DNA from: Halomonas gemina
GTDB taxonomy: Bacteria; Pseudomonadota; Gammaproteobacteria; Pseudomonadales; Halomonadaceae
DNA: 64,000 nt
Direction of reading: 5' to 3'
NCBI RefSeq assembly: GCF_023554995.1
Contig: NZ_JAMJPK010000001.1
Span: 248,001-312,000, forward strand
Below the pieces are notes generated by a model, which worked only from the letters and a program-made list of their open reading frames with translations, searched no databases and was not told the origin of the DNA. Shown one piece after another: positions 46,534 through 54,935 of the stretch (within the stretch, counting starts at the first letter, position 1; the number at the start of each line of letters is the position of its first letter). The translations under genes and the position numbers were made by a program.

Positions 46534-49500
46534 ATGGGCGACGTAAGCGCAACCATCCGCACGAAGAAGCCCGCAGGCCCCGCCAGGACCTCCAGGGTTC
46601 CGGTGCGTCGTCCGTCGCCGGCGGTTGTTCACCGGCAGGAGGCAGCCCGGGTCCAGCCCGCGCTGAAGGTCGGTGCCGCGAACGATCCCATGGAACACGA
46701 GGCCGAGGCCACGGCCGAACGCATCGTCACGATGTCCGCGCCCAGCCACGATACCGCGCCCCCGCCTGCTCAGGACGGCCTGCCCGCCGAGGCGCGGCGT
46801 TTCCCCAAGGTGGATCAGGAGAGCCAGCCTGACACCGACGCCTTCGAAAGCGAGCCCGCGATCCCCGCCGATCACCAGGATCCGGATGTCCCGTCGGGCG
46901 AGGATGTCGATACCGCTGGGCTTGCGAACGACGAGTTCGCCGAGATCGAGTCAGGCGAGCCGGACGATCCCGAAGGCGCGGCCCGGATGGCCCCGGGCGA
47001 GGCCGCGGCGGTAGGACCGCAGGGTGGCGACGCGCCTGCCAGTGTGACGCGCGCGGTTGCCCAGCCGGGGGCGGGTGGCCCGCTGCCCGCCTCTGTCCGC
47101 AGCTTCATGGAGCCGCGTTTCGGTGTCGATTTCTCCGATGTCCGTATCCATGATGCGCCCTCCGATCGCCGCGCGGCGGACCGGATCGGGGCCCGCGCCT
47201 TCACCCACCGCCATCATATCTGGATGGGCCAGGGCGAGAGCGTCGATAACCGCCGCCTGATGGCACATGAACTGACTCATGTCGTGCAGCAGACGCGTCG
47301 TGAGCCGGTCCGTGCCCCTGAGCGGCCAGAGATCGAGGGCGAGGACACCCATCCGAGCCTTCAGCGTGGCTGGGTCGCAGACAAGGCCGAGAAGATTGCC
47401 CGCAATGTGCCGGGTTACACGCTGCTCACGGTAATCCTCGGCAAGAGCCCCATCACCGGCAACCGAGTGGAACGCAATGCCGAGAACCTGATCGGCGGGT
47501 TCCTGGGACTTCTTCCGGGCGGCAACCTGATCTTCGAGCGGCTGAAGGAAACCCGCGCGCTGGAAAGGGCCTTCGAGTGGGTGTCGACGCGGTTGTCGGA
47601 ACTCGACATCACCTGGAGCCGGATAAAGGGGCTGGTCTCGGACTTCATCGACGAGATGCCCGCCTGGTCGCCGCTGAAGATCGCCAGGCGCATCTTCAAG
47701 CCGCTCGTGGACGACATCATCACCTTCATCTCCGAGATAAAGGACAAGATCCTCGAATTCATCATCCGTGGCGCGCTGAAGCTGGCCGGACCTTACGGCG
47801 AAAAGGTCTGGGCCGTGATCGAGAAGGTCCGCGACGTGATCTCGCTGATCCTCAGCGATCCGCTGGGCTTCGCCAAGAATCTTGTCCGCGCGGTGGTGAA
47901 CGGCTTCAAGCAGTTCGGCAACAATATCTGGCAACATCTGAAGAAGGGCCTGATGGGCTGGCTCTTCGGAACGCTTCAGGGGATGGAGATCGAACTGCCC
48001 GCGAAGCTCGACTTCAAGGGCATCATCAACATCTCACTGCAGATCCTTGGCCTGACCTATGCCAATTTCCGCAAGACGCTGGTCAATCGCCTCGGCCGCG
48101 GCGGTGAGAAGAAAGTGGCCTTCCTCGAAAAGTCCGTGGAGGTGGTGAAGATCCTCGTGAAGGAGGGCTTCCTGGGCATCTGGCAGCGGGTGATGGAGAT
48201 GATCGAGGGATTCAAGACCACGGTCATTGACGGAATCCGCGACTTCGTCATCAACACGATCGTCATGGGCGCGGTCTCCTGGATTGCCGGGTTGTCGAAT
48301 CCGGTGGGTGCCATCGTCAAGGTCGCTCTGTCGATCTACAACATGATCAAGACCTTCCTCGAACGTCTCGATCAGATCATGGCGATCGCGAATTCGATCT
48401 TTTCCTCCATCGGCGCTATCGCCAAGGGAATGGTCAAGGACGCCGCCGGCTTTATCGAGAAGACGATAGCGGGGGCCATTCCCGTCTTCCTTGCCTTCGT
48501 CGCGGCGCTGATCCCTGTAACGGGGATCACAAAGACGATCCGCACCATCATCAAGAAGCTGCAGGCGCCGGTGAAGAAGGCGATGAACAAGATGGTGAGC
48601 TTCTTGGTCAAGAAGGCAAAAAAACTGTTCTCCAAGATCCTTGGAAAGATCAACCGCAAGCGCAAGCTTCCTGAGGCGGGATTTGTCGTGGGCAAGGAGC
48701 CGCACAAGCTGAAGCCCGAGAAGAAGGGCAACACGTTCACGCTCAAGATCGCCTCGGACAACCCGCGCCCTGCCGACCAGGTTCAGGCGGAGATGAACAA
48801 CGAAGGCAGGAAGGCCGCCGATTTCGGCGACGATTCCAAATGCGTGAACGCGTTCGTGAAGGCTTTCAAGACCGAGATCGACGAGGCGGAGACCGCGCTG
48901 GCGAAGGTCAAGCCCGAGCAGCAGAAGAGCTCGACCAAGAGGACCGGGGACAAGGCCGATGCCGAGGTGAAGGATGCGGGCGCAAAACTGGCAAAGCTCG
49001 GACCCTGCATCGCCGACAACCCGTTCCTGGAGGACGAGCCACAGGACGGCGCGATCATCCGCGCGCGCGAGCCTCGCCTGCCGGAGATCGAGGGCGATAC
49101 CGGTTTGTATGCGGATCGGGGCAAGATCACCTCGCAATCCATTGATGCGGTGTCCGAAAAGGCGGGGCTGGGACCCAAGGGAAAGCAGCGCCTGTCGAAC
49201 TATTACGAGAATGATCACATTCCCGAAAAGAGTCTCGGCTTCGAGGTGCAGACTTACGTTCAGGGCAGGATGAACGAGGAGATCGCCGAGGGCCAGCGCG
49301 ACGGCAAGGCGATTCCCGATCCTCTGCTGGGCGAGATCGACACCCGTGTTACCGGCAAGGCGGGTCAGCAACTGCCCGCGATCACGATCTATCGCCCCGC
49401 GCACCGGCAGAAGACGGCGAAGGACGCGGGCCGGCGCAATCACGGCAAGATCATCTCGGATGCCAGCGCCGAGACTACGGCGGCCGACAAGATTGCCAAG

Positions 49501-50484
49501 CTCCGCGCCGGGATCAATGCCGAGATGCAGGCGGAGCTGGAAAACATCGCCGGGCTCTACAGCAGCGATCCGGCAGCGACGAAGGCGATCCGGGGCAAGA
49601 TCCGCAAGGGAATACGCGCGCTCGGCGATCTCAACAAGTCGCTATACGGTTTCGAGCCCGGCAAGGCGCCCACCGTCAAGCGCGGCACGGACGGTGCGGA
49701 AGGCTCCGACTTGCCCATGGAGGGCGATCCCGCCAGCGGTCTGCCTGATTTCGCCAAGCTCGAGGGGGCGTACGCGAACTACAAGGCCAAGCCCAAGGGC
49801 GTTGGCAACTACCTGGAATACGACCATGTCGTCGAGGCCACGCTTGCCGAGAAGGCGCGCGATCTGACCCTCTCCGCCCCTGCATTCTCCGGCGGGCTGG
49901 AGGACGCGATAGCGGCGGGCGCCAAGGCTCGCGCCGATACCGCCGAGGCGGATGCCGGAGCGCCGCCGGAGCCCGGGACGGAATCTGCCAGTAGGGCACG
50001 GCCTAAGACCACGGAGCAGATCACAAAGGACGCGATGGCCCGCCTATCCGGTTTGTCTGGTCCGGCCTTTCCGGGAAAGGGAGTCGCTGGCTACGACCGC
50101 GAAACGGCGGGCACCGTCGCGCTCTACCGCCCGGTTCACCGCGAGGTCACGGCCCAGCAATCGGGGGTTCGGGGCAGCATCCTCGAAGGTGTCGACCTGA
50201 CCCAGGCGCGCGAAAAGCTGGTGACCTGGGTGCTGTCGGATCCGGAGGATCGAGCCCAGAGAGAAGGCGCGATCTCAGATCTTCAAGCCGGTATCCGCAA
50301 GCGCTTCACCGGCGAGATCGAGGCTCATGCCGGGCATATCCGGGATGCCTATCAGATCGAGCTGAAGGAGTTCATGGCGATCAACCGCTCAAAACAGGCC
50401 GCCGCGAAGATGGGCGCGGTGAACGAGCGGGTCGGGGCAAGTTTGCGGACACTGCGGCAGGAATCGCTGTCGCTGATCCAATGA
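46534..50484 (+). CDS. Giant DUF4157 cargo protein with duplicated C-terminal domain
   Basis: 1316 residues, last gene of the operon. Residues 1-175 are low-complexity and acidic; 180-255 are a DUF4157 domain (PASVRSFMEPRFGVDFSDVR, HELTH 245-249). Residues about 280-730 are helical with amphipathic and hydrophobic stretches (FAKNLVRAVVNGFKQFGNNI; AIPVFLAFVAALIPVTG), possibly pore-forming or translocating. The C-terminal 450 residues contain two diverged copies of one domain: NYYENDHIPEKSL (H895) with YRPAHRQKTAKDAG (H957), and NYLEYDHVVEATL (H1098) with YRPVHREVTAQQSG (H1202). The paired E-x-D-H plus later His resembles HNH-type nuclease geometry. Predicted injected toxin; no immunity gene is seen. 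Confidence 0.8.
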   Translation: MGDVSATIRTKKPAGPARTSRVPVRRPSPAVVHRQEAARVQPALKVGAANDPMEHEAEATAERIVTMSAPSHDTAPPPAQDGLPAEARRFPKVDQESQPDTDAFESEPAIPADHQDPDVPSGEDVDTAGLANDEFAEIESGEPDDPEGAARMAPGEAAAVGPQGGDAPASVTRAVAQPGAGGPLPASVRSFMEPRFGVDFSDVRIHDAPSDRRAADRIGARAFTHRHHIWMGQGESVDNRRLMAHELTHVVQQTRREPVRAPERPEIEGEDTHPSLQRGWVADKAEKIARNVPGYTLLTVILGKSPITGNRVERNAENLIGGFLGLLPGGNLIFERLKETRALERAFEWVSTRLSELDITWSRIKGLVSDFIDEMPAWSPLKIARRIFKPLVDDIITFISEIKDKILEFIIRGALKLAGPYGEKVWAVIEKVRDVISLILSDPLGFAKNLVRAVVNGFKQFGNNIWQHLKKGLMGWLFGTLQGMEIELPAKLDFKGIINISLQILGLTYANFRKTLVNRLGRGGEKKVAFLEKSVEVVKILVKEGFLGIWQRVMEMIEGFKTTVIDGIRDFVINTIVMGAVSWIAGLSNPVGAIVKVALSIYNMIKTFLERLDQIMAIANSIFSSIGAIAKGMVKDAAGFIEKTIAGAIPVFLAFVAALIPVTGITKTIRTIIKKLQAPVKKAMNKMVSFLVKKAKKLFSKILGKINRKRKLPEAGFVVGKEPHKLKPEKKGNTFTLKIASDNPRPADQVQAEMNNEGRKAADFGDDSKCVNAFVKAFKTEIDEAETALAKVKPEQQKSSTKRTGDKADAEVKDAGAKLAKLGPCIADNPFLEDEPQDGAIIRAREPRLPEIEGDTGLYADRGKITSQSIDAVSEKAGLGPKGKQRLSNYYENDHIPEKSLGFEVQTYVQGRMNEEIAEGQRDGKAIPDPLLGEIDTRVTGKAGQQLPAITIYRPAHRQKTAKDAGRRNHGKIISDASAETTAADKIAKLRAGINAEMQAELENIAGLYSSDPAATKAIRGKIRKGIRALGDLNKSLYGFEPGKAPTVKRGTDGAEGSDLPMEGDPASGLPDFAKLEGAYANYKAKPKGVGNYLEYDHVVEATLAEKARDLTLSAPAFSGGLEDAIAAGAKARADTAEADAGAPPEPGTESASRARPKTTEQITKDAMARLSGLSGPAFPGKGVAGYDRETAGTVALYRPVHREVTAQQSGVRGSILEGVDLTQAREKLVTWVLSDPEDRAQREGAISDLQAGIRKRFTGEIEAHAGHIRDAYQIELKEFMAINRSKQAAAKMGAVNERVGASLRTLRQESLSLIQ

Positions 50485-50549
50485 ACGAGGTGACGGCGAC
50501 CCCGGGAGCGGCAGGTGGAGGCGTGCCTTGTCTGAACTAGAAGCGAGCA

Positions 50550-50644
50550 CAACGAAAAACCGCCACTCGGCATGATCCGTAAGTGGCAATTTCTCTTGAT
50601 GTTTCTGGTCGGAGCGACAGGATTGGAACCTTCGACCTTTGCAA
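50550..50644. repeat. Right 95-bp direct repeat with tRNA 3' fragment
   Basis: Partner of 24927-25021. On the minus strand 50606-50644 reads TTGCAAAGGTCG, T-arm, acceptor CGCTCCG-A-CCA, as in bacterial proline tRNAs. The T-loop is TTCCAAT instead of TTCGAAT and one T-stem pair is broken, so this is a decayed fragment. GCCACT (50562) and AGTGGC (50581) form a terminator-like stem after the CCA end. No 5' half of the tRNA is present in the following 300 bases. Confidence 0.75.
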
Positions 50645-50663
50645 ACCAATGCAAAAGCCTGCC

Positions 50664-50959
50664 ATGACTGACGACGACATGGCCGAGAAAGCAGCCAAGC
50701 GTCGCTATCTGGACGCCGAGGAGGTCGAGGCGCTGTTTGCTGGCCTGGAAGCGTATCAGGAGAAGCGTCGACAGCAGCGGCGTAGTAGTCTCGTTAATGG
50801 AAAGGCCGAAAGGGGAGGGCAGAGGGGCGCCGGCTTGGGCGCGAGAAGCAGATCGATGATCGGGCTGTTGCTCTTTGGCGCTGGGAGCACAGTGAGACGA
50901 TCAACAAGACAGCCGAGCACTTCGGCATCTCGACGCCCTCAGTCAAGCGAGCGTGGTGA
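50664..50959 (+). pseudogene. Recombinase/transposase-like remnant, frameshifted
   Basis: An ATG frame from 50664 gives MTDDDMAEKAAKRRYLDAEE and LFAGLEAYQEKRRQQRRSS, then decays. A second frame, open from 50798 to a TGA at 50957-50959, gives GRRLGREKQIDDRAVALWRW and INKTAEHFGISTPSVKRAW, a basic linker plus helix-turn-helix like those at the C-termini of serine resolvases. Joining the two needs a frameshift near 50815. The 515-bp gap 50645-51159 holds nothing else convincing. It may be what remains of an island recombinase. The family call is tentative. Confidence 0.4.
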
Positions 50960-51159
50960 CGAGCAAGACAGGAGGGATGGTTAGAGTCGGGAGAGCGCTT
51001 GGTGAGCTGATTCGCTTGATGTTGAAGGGTCAGCTCGCCAGCGTTGGTGAGCATGACCCAAGATATGGTATCTGGAAGGGGCTACCGACGGCGGCCAAGG
51101 ATGAGAAGCGGACGATACAGCCGTCGAGTCGCTTCACTCTTTGCAAAGGGGATACGGGC

Positions 51160-52209
51160 ATGACCATCGCCGCTTTCGTGGTTGGGCTAGTGCTATTGAT
51201 TGTTGGAGCCGAGGGGCTGGTCCGGGGGGCTTCCCGACTTGCCGCCCGCCTGGGCATCTCTTCACTGATCATCGGCCTGACGGTCGTTGCTTTCGGCACT
51301 AGCTCACCGGAGCTAGCGGTCAGCCTCAAGGCTGCCATCGACGACAAGGCCGGTCTCGCCATGGGCAACGTGGTGGGCAGTAACGTGTTCAACGTTTTGT
51401 TCATCCTCGGCCTCTCGGCGCTGATCGTGCCGCTGGCGGTCGCTCAGCAACTGGTGCGCTTCGACATCCCCCTTATGATCGTCCTCTCGGGGCTGGTGCT
51501 GTTGATGGCGCTAGACGAGGCCATCGGGCGCTTCGACGGTCTGGTGCTGGTATCCTGTCTTGTCGCCTACACGACCTTCCTGCTGCGTCACGGCAAGCGT
51601 GCCGCCAGTCCTGAATCCCCCGCCGGGACCTCACCGCCCTGGGGTATTGACCTGCTGCTGGTGGCGGGTGGCCTGGGCCTGTTGGTGCTCGGTTCGCGCT
51701 GGTTTGTCGAGGGCGCAGTGGTCTTCGCCGCCTACCTGGGCGTCAGTGATCAGGTGATCGGCCTGACCATCATCGCCGCGGGCACATCGCTGCCGGAGTT
51801 GGTGACCTCGATCATCGCGGCCCTGCGAGGTGAACGCGACATCGCCGTGGGCAACGTGGTAGGCAGCAATGTGTTCAACTTACTAGGCGTGCTTGGTCTC
51901 ACCGGTCTCCTGGCCCCCACGGGCATCGCCCTCTCGCCGGCCATGATCGGTTTCGATCTGCCGGTGATGATAGCGGTGGCCCTTGCGTGCCTGCCGATCT
52001 GTTTTACCGGCGGCCAGATCAGTCGCTGGGAAGGCGGGGTGTTTTTCGGCTACTACGTGGCCTATACCCTCTACCTGATCCTGGCGGCGGCACGCCACGA
52101 CGCCCTGCCCGGATTCGGCATGGCGATGCTTTACTTCGTATTACCGATCACAGCGCTGACGCTGGCTCTGCTAGCGTTCCGTGACCTGCGGTGGCCCCGA
52201 ACACGCTGA
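51160..52209 (+). CDS. Calcium/sodium antiporter (CaCA family, YrbG-like)
   Basis: Inner-membrane exchanger of Ca2+ against Na+ or H+. 349 residues, about 10 helices in two inverted halves; each half has the alpha-repeat: VAFGTSSPELAVSLKAA and AAGTSLPELVTSIIAAL, each followed by GNVVGSNVFN. Start at 51160 is preceded by AAAGGGG; an upstream in-frame extension (from 50953) runs through recombinase debris and is rejected. 92 bases before the MscS gene on the same strand. Confidence 0.93.
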   Translation: MTIAAFVVGLVLLIVGAEGLVRGASRLAARLGISSLIIGLTVVAFGTSSPELAVSLKAAIDDKAGLAMGNVVGSNVFNVLFILGLSALIVPLAVAQQLVRFDIPLMIVLSGLVLLMALDEAIGRFDGLVLVSCLVAYTTFLLRHGKRAASPESPAGTSPPWGIDLLLVAGGLGLLVLGSRWFVEGAVVFAAYLGVSDQVIGLTIIAAGTSLPELVTSIIAALRGERDIAVGNVVGSNVFNLLGVLGLTGLLAPTGIALSPAMIGFDLPVMIAVALACLPICFTGGQISRWEGGVFFGYYVAYTLYLILAAARHDALPGFGMAMLYFVLPITALTLALLAFRDLRWPRTR

Positions 52210-52301
52210 AGGCGCTGCCGGTTCCGCCGATCGACGCCGCAGCGTCGCTATGCCAAGGTCATGTCTGACCATTGATCTGCAAGGAGGAGAGCCAAACCGC
52301 C

Positions 52302-53156
52302 ATGCCTGAGGATTCCTACTGGATGGAACTGCTGAGCAACCGTGGGGTGAGTTCGGTAGCGCTGGTGGCTGTTCTTGTCACGTTGCGCATCCTCGCGGTG
52401 CGCGTCATACGCGGCCGGAAAGAGATTCTGTCCGATTCCCGCCGCGCGTGGCTGGCCCGCATTCGTAACGCCACCGTGGTCTTCGCCCTGGCCGGCCTGG
52501 TGCTGATCTGGCTGCCTTCCCTACACGCCTTCGCGTTGTCCATCACCGCCTTCGCCGTAGCATTGGTGATCGCCACCAAGGAGCTGATCCTTTGTCTGTC
52601 GGGTACCGTTCTCCGCGTCGTCAACCAGCCTTTCGAGATCGGAGACTGGATCGAGATTGGCAACCTGCGCGGCCAGGTGGTCGATGAGACCATGCTGGCA
52701 ACGACCCTGCAGGAAATCGGCGGTCCCGTGGGACGCTTCGAATACTCAGGCAAGACCATCGTGGTTCCCAACAGCGTTTTCCTGACCACCCCGATCCAGA
52801 ACCAGAACTTCTTCAAGAAGTGGGTGTATCTCGAAGTTTGCGTCGTCCTGGACCCCGACGTGGACATGCGATCGGTGCTGCCGGAACTGGAGCAGGAAGT
52901 AGCAACATTGCATGTCCCTCATACCGAGTTGGCCCAACGCTACAGTTCCCTGATTAGGAAGCGCACCGGCATCGATATCGCCGAGCCCCACCCTCGCGTG
53001 ACCCTTGCCACCACGGACATCGGCAAACAGCGTGTCGGGGTCACGTTGTTCTGCCCCACACCCAGCGCCTTCGAGCTGGAGCAGGCCATCAACGATGCCG
53101 TGCTGCGCCGTTACTGGCGCCTGCGCAATATGGCGAGCGCCTCAGCAGGGGCATGA
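52302..53156 (+). CDS. MscS-family mechanosensitive channel
   Basis: Releases solutes upon osmotic downshift, or acts as a small-conductance channel. 284 residues from the ATG at 52302, with AAGGAGGAG upstream. Three N-terminal helices (SVALVAVLVTLRILAVRVIR, ATVVFALAGLVLIWLPSLHA, FALSITAFAVALVIATKELI) then the beta domain FEIGDWIEIGNLRGQVVDET and TIVVPNSVFLTTPIQNQNFF. The pore helix is less Gly/Ala-regular than in E. coli MscS. Its pairing with the antiporter suits ion and osmotic stress. Confidence 0.88.
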   Translation: MPEDSYWMELLSNRGVSSVALVAVLVTLRILAVRVIRGRKEILSDSRRAWLARIRNATVVFALAGLVLIWLPSLHAFALSITAFAVALVIATKELILCLSGTVLRVVNQPFEIGDWIEIGNLRGQVVDETMLATTLQEIGGPVGRFEYSGKTIVVPNSVFLTTPIQNQNFFKKWVYLEVCVVLDPDVDMRSVLPELEQEVATLHVPHTELAQRYSSLIRKRTGIDIAEPHPRVTLATTDIGKQRVGVTLFCPTPSAFELEQAINDAVLRRYWRLRNMASASAGA

Positions 53157-53368
53157 CTAGAAACCTTCAGGCTTCTGTTGACGCAGGGTATATCTTCAGG
53201 ATCTGCACACAATCCCTCGAGATGTGCACCTACCGTCACAGAAACTGAGCCTCTGCGGTAGATGGGCTCAACGGCCCGTTAGACCACAATGCTGCGTGGT
53301 TCTATAAGGTTCGGTGCATCGGGACGTGCCCCGACAGCACGTCAAAACGGACTCCAGGATAACGGGGT

Positions 53369-53863
53369 TCAAGGCTCACCCTTTCCGGTGGCGCGAACGC
53401 TCAGACTTACCTTTCCCTTGCCGGCAAGGTGCGCCATAAGATGGATTGCGCTTGCCTCGCTGATGTTGAGCTTGGTCGACAGGGCAGCTGCATCTGTTTC
53501 AACTTGTTCGTCCAGTGCCGCGAGCGCCTGACGTTCCAGGCTTTCCATCCACTCGCCGAACAGGGTGTGAAGTTCGGGCGTAGAAAAGACGGCCATCGAA
53601 TTGGTCCTGTGGATGGCCGTCAGCATTTCTGAGCACATGCCCATGCACATTCCCATCATCTGCTGCATGGGGTTACTAGCCTCGCCGCTGGGCTGACTTC
53701 CCATCTGCCCCATCATCTTCTGCATCATGGCCATGGGATCTTCGCCGCCCGAGCCCATCTGATCCATCATCTTCTTCATCATGCCCATCATCATCGGGTT
53801 GGAAGCGCTGTGTTCGGACTGCGAGTCGTTGCTTGCATTGGTGTCTTGATCTTTGGGTTCCAT
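53369..53863 (-). CDS. Met-rich hypothetical protein
   Basis: 164 residues. N-terminal half extremely Met-rich (PMMMGMMKKMMDQMG, MAMMQKMMGQMG, MQQMMGMCMGMCSEML), suited to binding Cu(I) or Ag(I) by thioethers. C-terminal half looks like a small helical domain resembling a winged helix (LNISEASAIHLMAHLAGKGK). No signal peptide, so a cytosolic location is likely. AGGAG precedes the ATG at 53863. Third gene of a unit with the methyltransferase and SHOCT genes, 57 bases downstream. Function unknown; metal buffering or sensing is an inference. Confidence 0.7.
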   Translation of the reverse strand: MEPKDQDTNASNDSQSEHSASNPMMMGMMKKMMDQMGSGGEDPMAMMQKMMGQMGSQPSGEASNPMQQMMGMCMGMCSEMLTAIHRTNSMAVFSTPELHTLFGEWMESLERQALAALDEQVETDAAALSTKLNISEASAIHLMAHLAGKGKVSLSVRATGKGEP

Positions 53864-53920
53864 GTTGAATCTCCTGGAGAATGATTTGTGGGGATTGGTC
53901 GGCGATGGCTCACTTTTGAA

Positions 53921-54523
53921 TCAGTGGGTAAGGATGAAAACTGCCCCGTAATGGTAGGGCGGCAGTTCGACCAGCATTTCCAGCTTGAAGCCCGCCGGCT
54001 CGACCACCGTTCGGGTTTGTTCCGGCGACATACGCATTTCTGTCTTGGGGCCTCGTGGCTGGCCGAAAACGGTCGTTTCTTCACGGGGTAGGGGATACCA
54101 ATTGACGATGGAGAGGCGGCCGCTTGGCTTTAAAGCCGCAGCGACCTCTCGAGCCAGCGCCGTCTTGTTCGGCGCACCGTGGAAGGTGTTGGCGATCAGT
54201 ACATAGTCTGCCGGCGCATTCAGCAGACGGCTCAGCGCCATGGCGTCTCCGAGCAGCCAGTCGCAATTCGGCATCCCCTCACACGCCGCTTGCGCTTGCT
54301 CCAGCATCACCGGATCGAGGTCGAAACCGATGACGCGCCCTGAAGACAGCCGTCGAGCGATGGCGGCGGTGAAATAACCATCTCCACAGCCCAGATCGAC
54401 GACCGTCAACCCTTGCCCGATGCGCAAGGCCCTGACGACGCCATCAGGATCGGGCCACAGGGCGTGCCACCAGTCCCTGTCCGGCATGACAGTAGAGGGG
54501 AATAAGCGGTCTTGGGGCGTCAT
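53921..54523 (-). CDS. Class I SAM-dependent methyltransferase
   Basis: 200 residues. SAM-binding motif VVDLGCGDGYFTAAIA near residue 45, then VIGFDLDPVMLEQA and PADYVLIANTFHGAPNKTAL, a pattern common in UbiE/COQ5-like and arsenite-type methyltransferases, although the Cys set of ArsM is absent. The ATG at 54523 overlaps the SHOCT gene stop by 4 bases. The same combination is frequent beside copper or silver resistance genes. Substrate unknown. Confidence 0.85.
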   Translation of the reverse strand: MTPQDRLFPSTVMPDRDWWHALWPDPDGVVRALRIGQGLTVVDLGCGDGYFTAAIARRLSSGRVIGFDLDPVMLEQAQAACEGMPNCDWLLGDAMALSRLLNAPADYVLIANTFHGAPNKTALAREVAAALKPSGRLSIVNWYPLPREETTVFGQPRGPKTEMRMSPEQTRTVVEPAGFKLEMLVELPPYHYGAVFILTH

Positions 54524-54747
54524 TCGAGGTCCTTCTTCATTCGTTGGTACTCCTCCCGGCCGATCTCGCCGCGGGCGTAACGCCGGTCGAGAATTTCTTT
54601 TGCGCTTTCCTCTCTGTCGCGCATCCCGCGCCTGCCGCACATCGGTCGGCCCGGTCCGCGAAAGAGGAAGAGCAGCATCACGACAAGGAAGAGCAGCGGA
54701 AATATCCACATCAGCGGAAACCATTCCAACGGTCCATGCGGCCACAT
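54520..54747 (-). CDS. SHOCT-domain membrane protein, 75 aa
   Basis: MWPHGPLEWFPLMWIFPLLF and LVVMLLFLFRG make one membrane helix; after a basic loop (CGRRGMRDREES) comes a C-terminal SHOCT motif AKEILDRRYARGEIGREEYQ. The ATG at 54747 has GAGGTG upstream; a longer ATG frame (54789) lacks one. First of three coupled genes. SHOCT proteins of this type are common in metal-resistance islands, with no defined activity. Confidence 0.85.
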   Translation of the reverse strand: MWPHGPLEWFPLMWIFPLLFLVVMLLFLFRGPGRPMCGRRGMRDREESAKEILDRRYARGEIGREEYQRMKKDLE

Positions 54748-54935
54748 GATTACAGCACCTCTCGGATTCTTGCCCCCGCCGAATGGCACTTGGTCGATTG
54801 GCTGGGCGGATTGGGCTCTCCTAGCTGTCGGGCGTCCTGCTATTGCTAGAGGTCGTGCAGGATGCGAGGCAACTCGGTGTCGGCAAGGCAGGATTAGATG
54901 AACGGCCTGCGACGTTCAGCGAGGACGAATCCCGC

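Larger units (their letters stand above)
24927..50644. mobile_element. tRNA-flanked genomic island carrying an eCIS operon
   Basis: The interval is bounded by the two 95-bp tRNA-derived direct repeats, 25,623 bases apart, and contains one plus-strand contractile-injection operon plus a 615-bp leader. No intact integrase, excisionase or replication gene is inside, so it would need a helper to move or is now fixed. Target-site tRNA looks like a proline tRNA (3' end CGACCA in the right copy). The boundary call rests on the repeats and the abrupt gene-content change. Confidence 0.7.

Noticed and set aside
25637..50484. Prophage
   Set aside because: Only tail-like genes are present; there is no capsid, portal, terminase, lysis or replication gene.
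25637..50484. Type VI secretion system
   Set aside because: No TssJ, TssL, TssM, ClpV or Hcp/VgrG pair of T6SS type; the DUF4255 cap, CIS_tube and Afp15-type ATPase point to eCIS.
53157..53368. Possible insertion-sequence remnant after the MscS gene
   Set aside because: No inverted repeats or transposase-like frame could be seen; composition alone is not enough.
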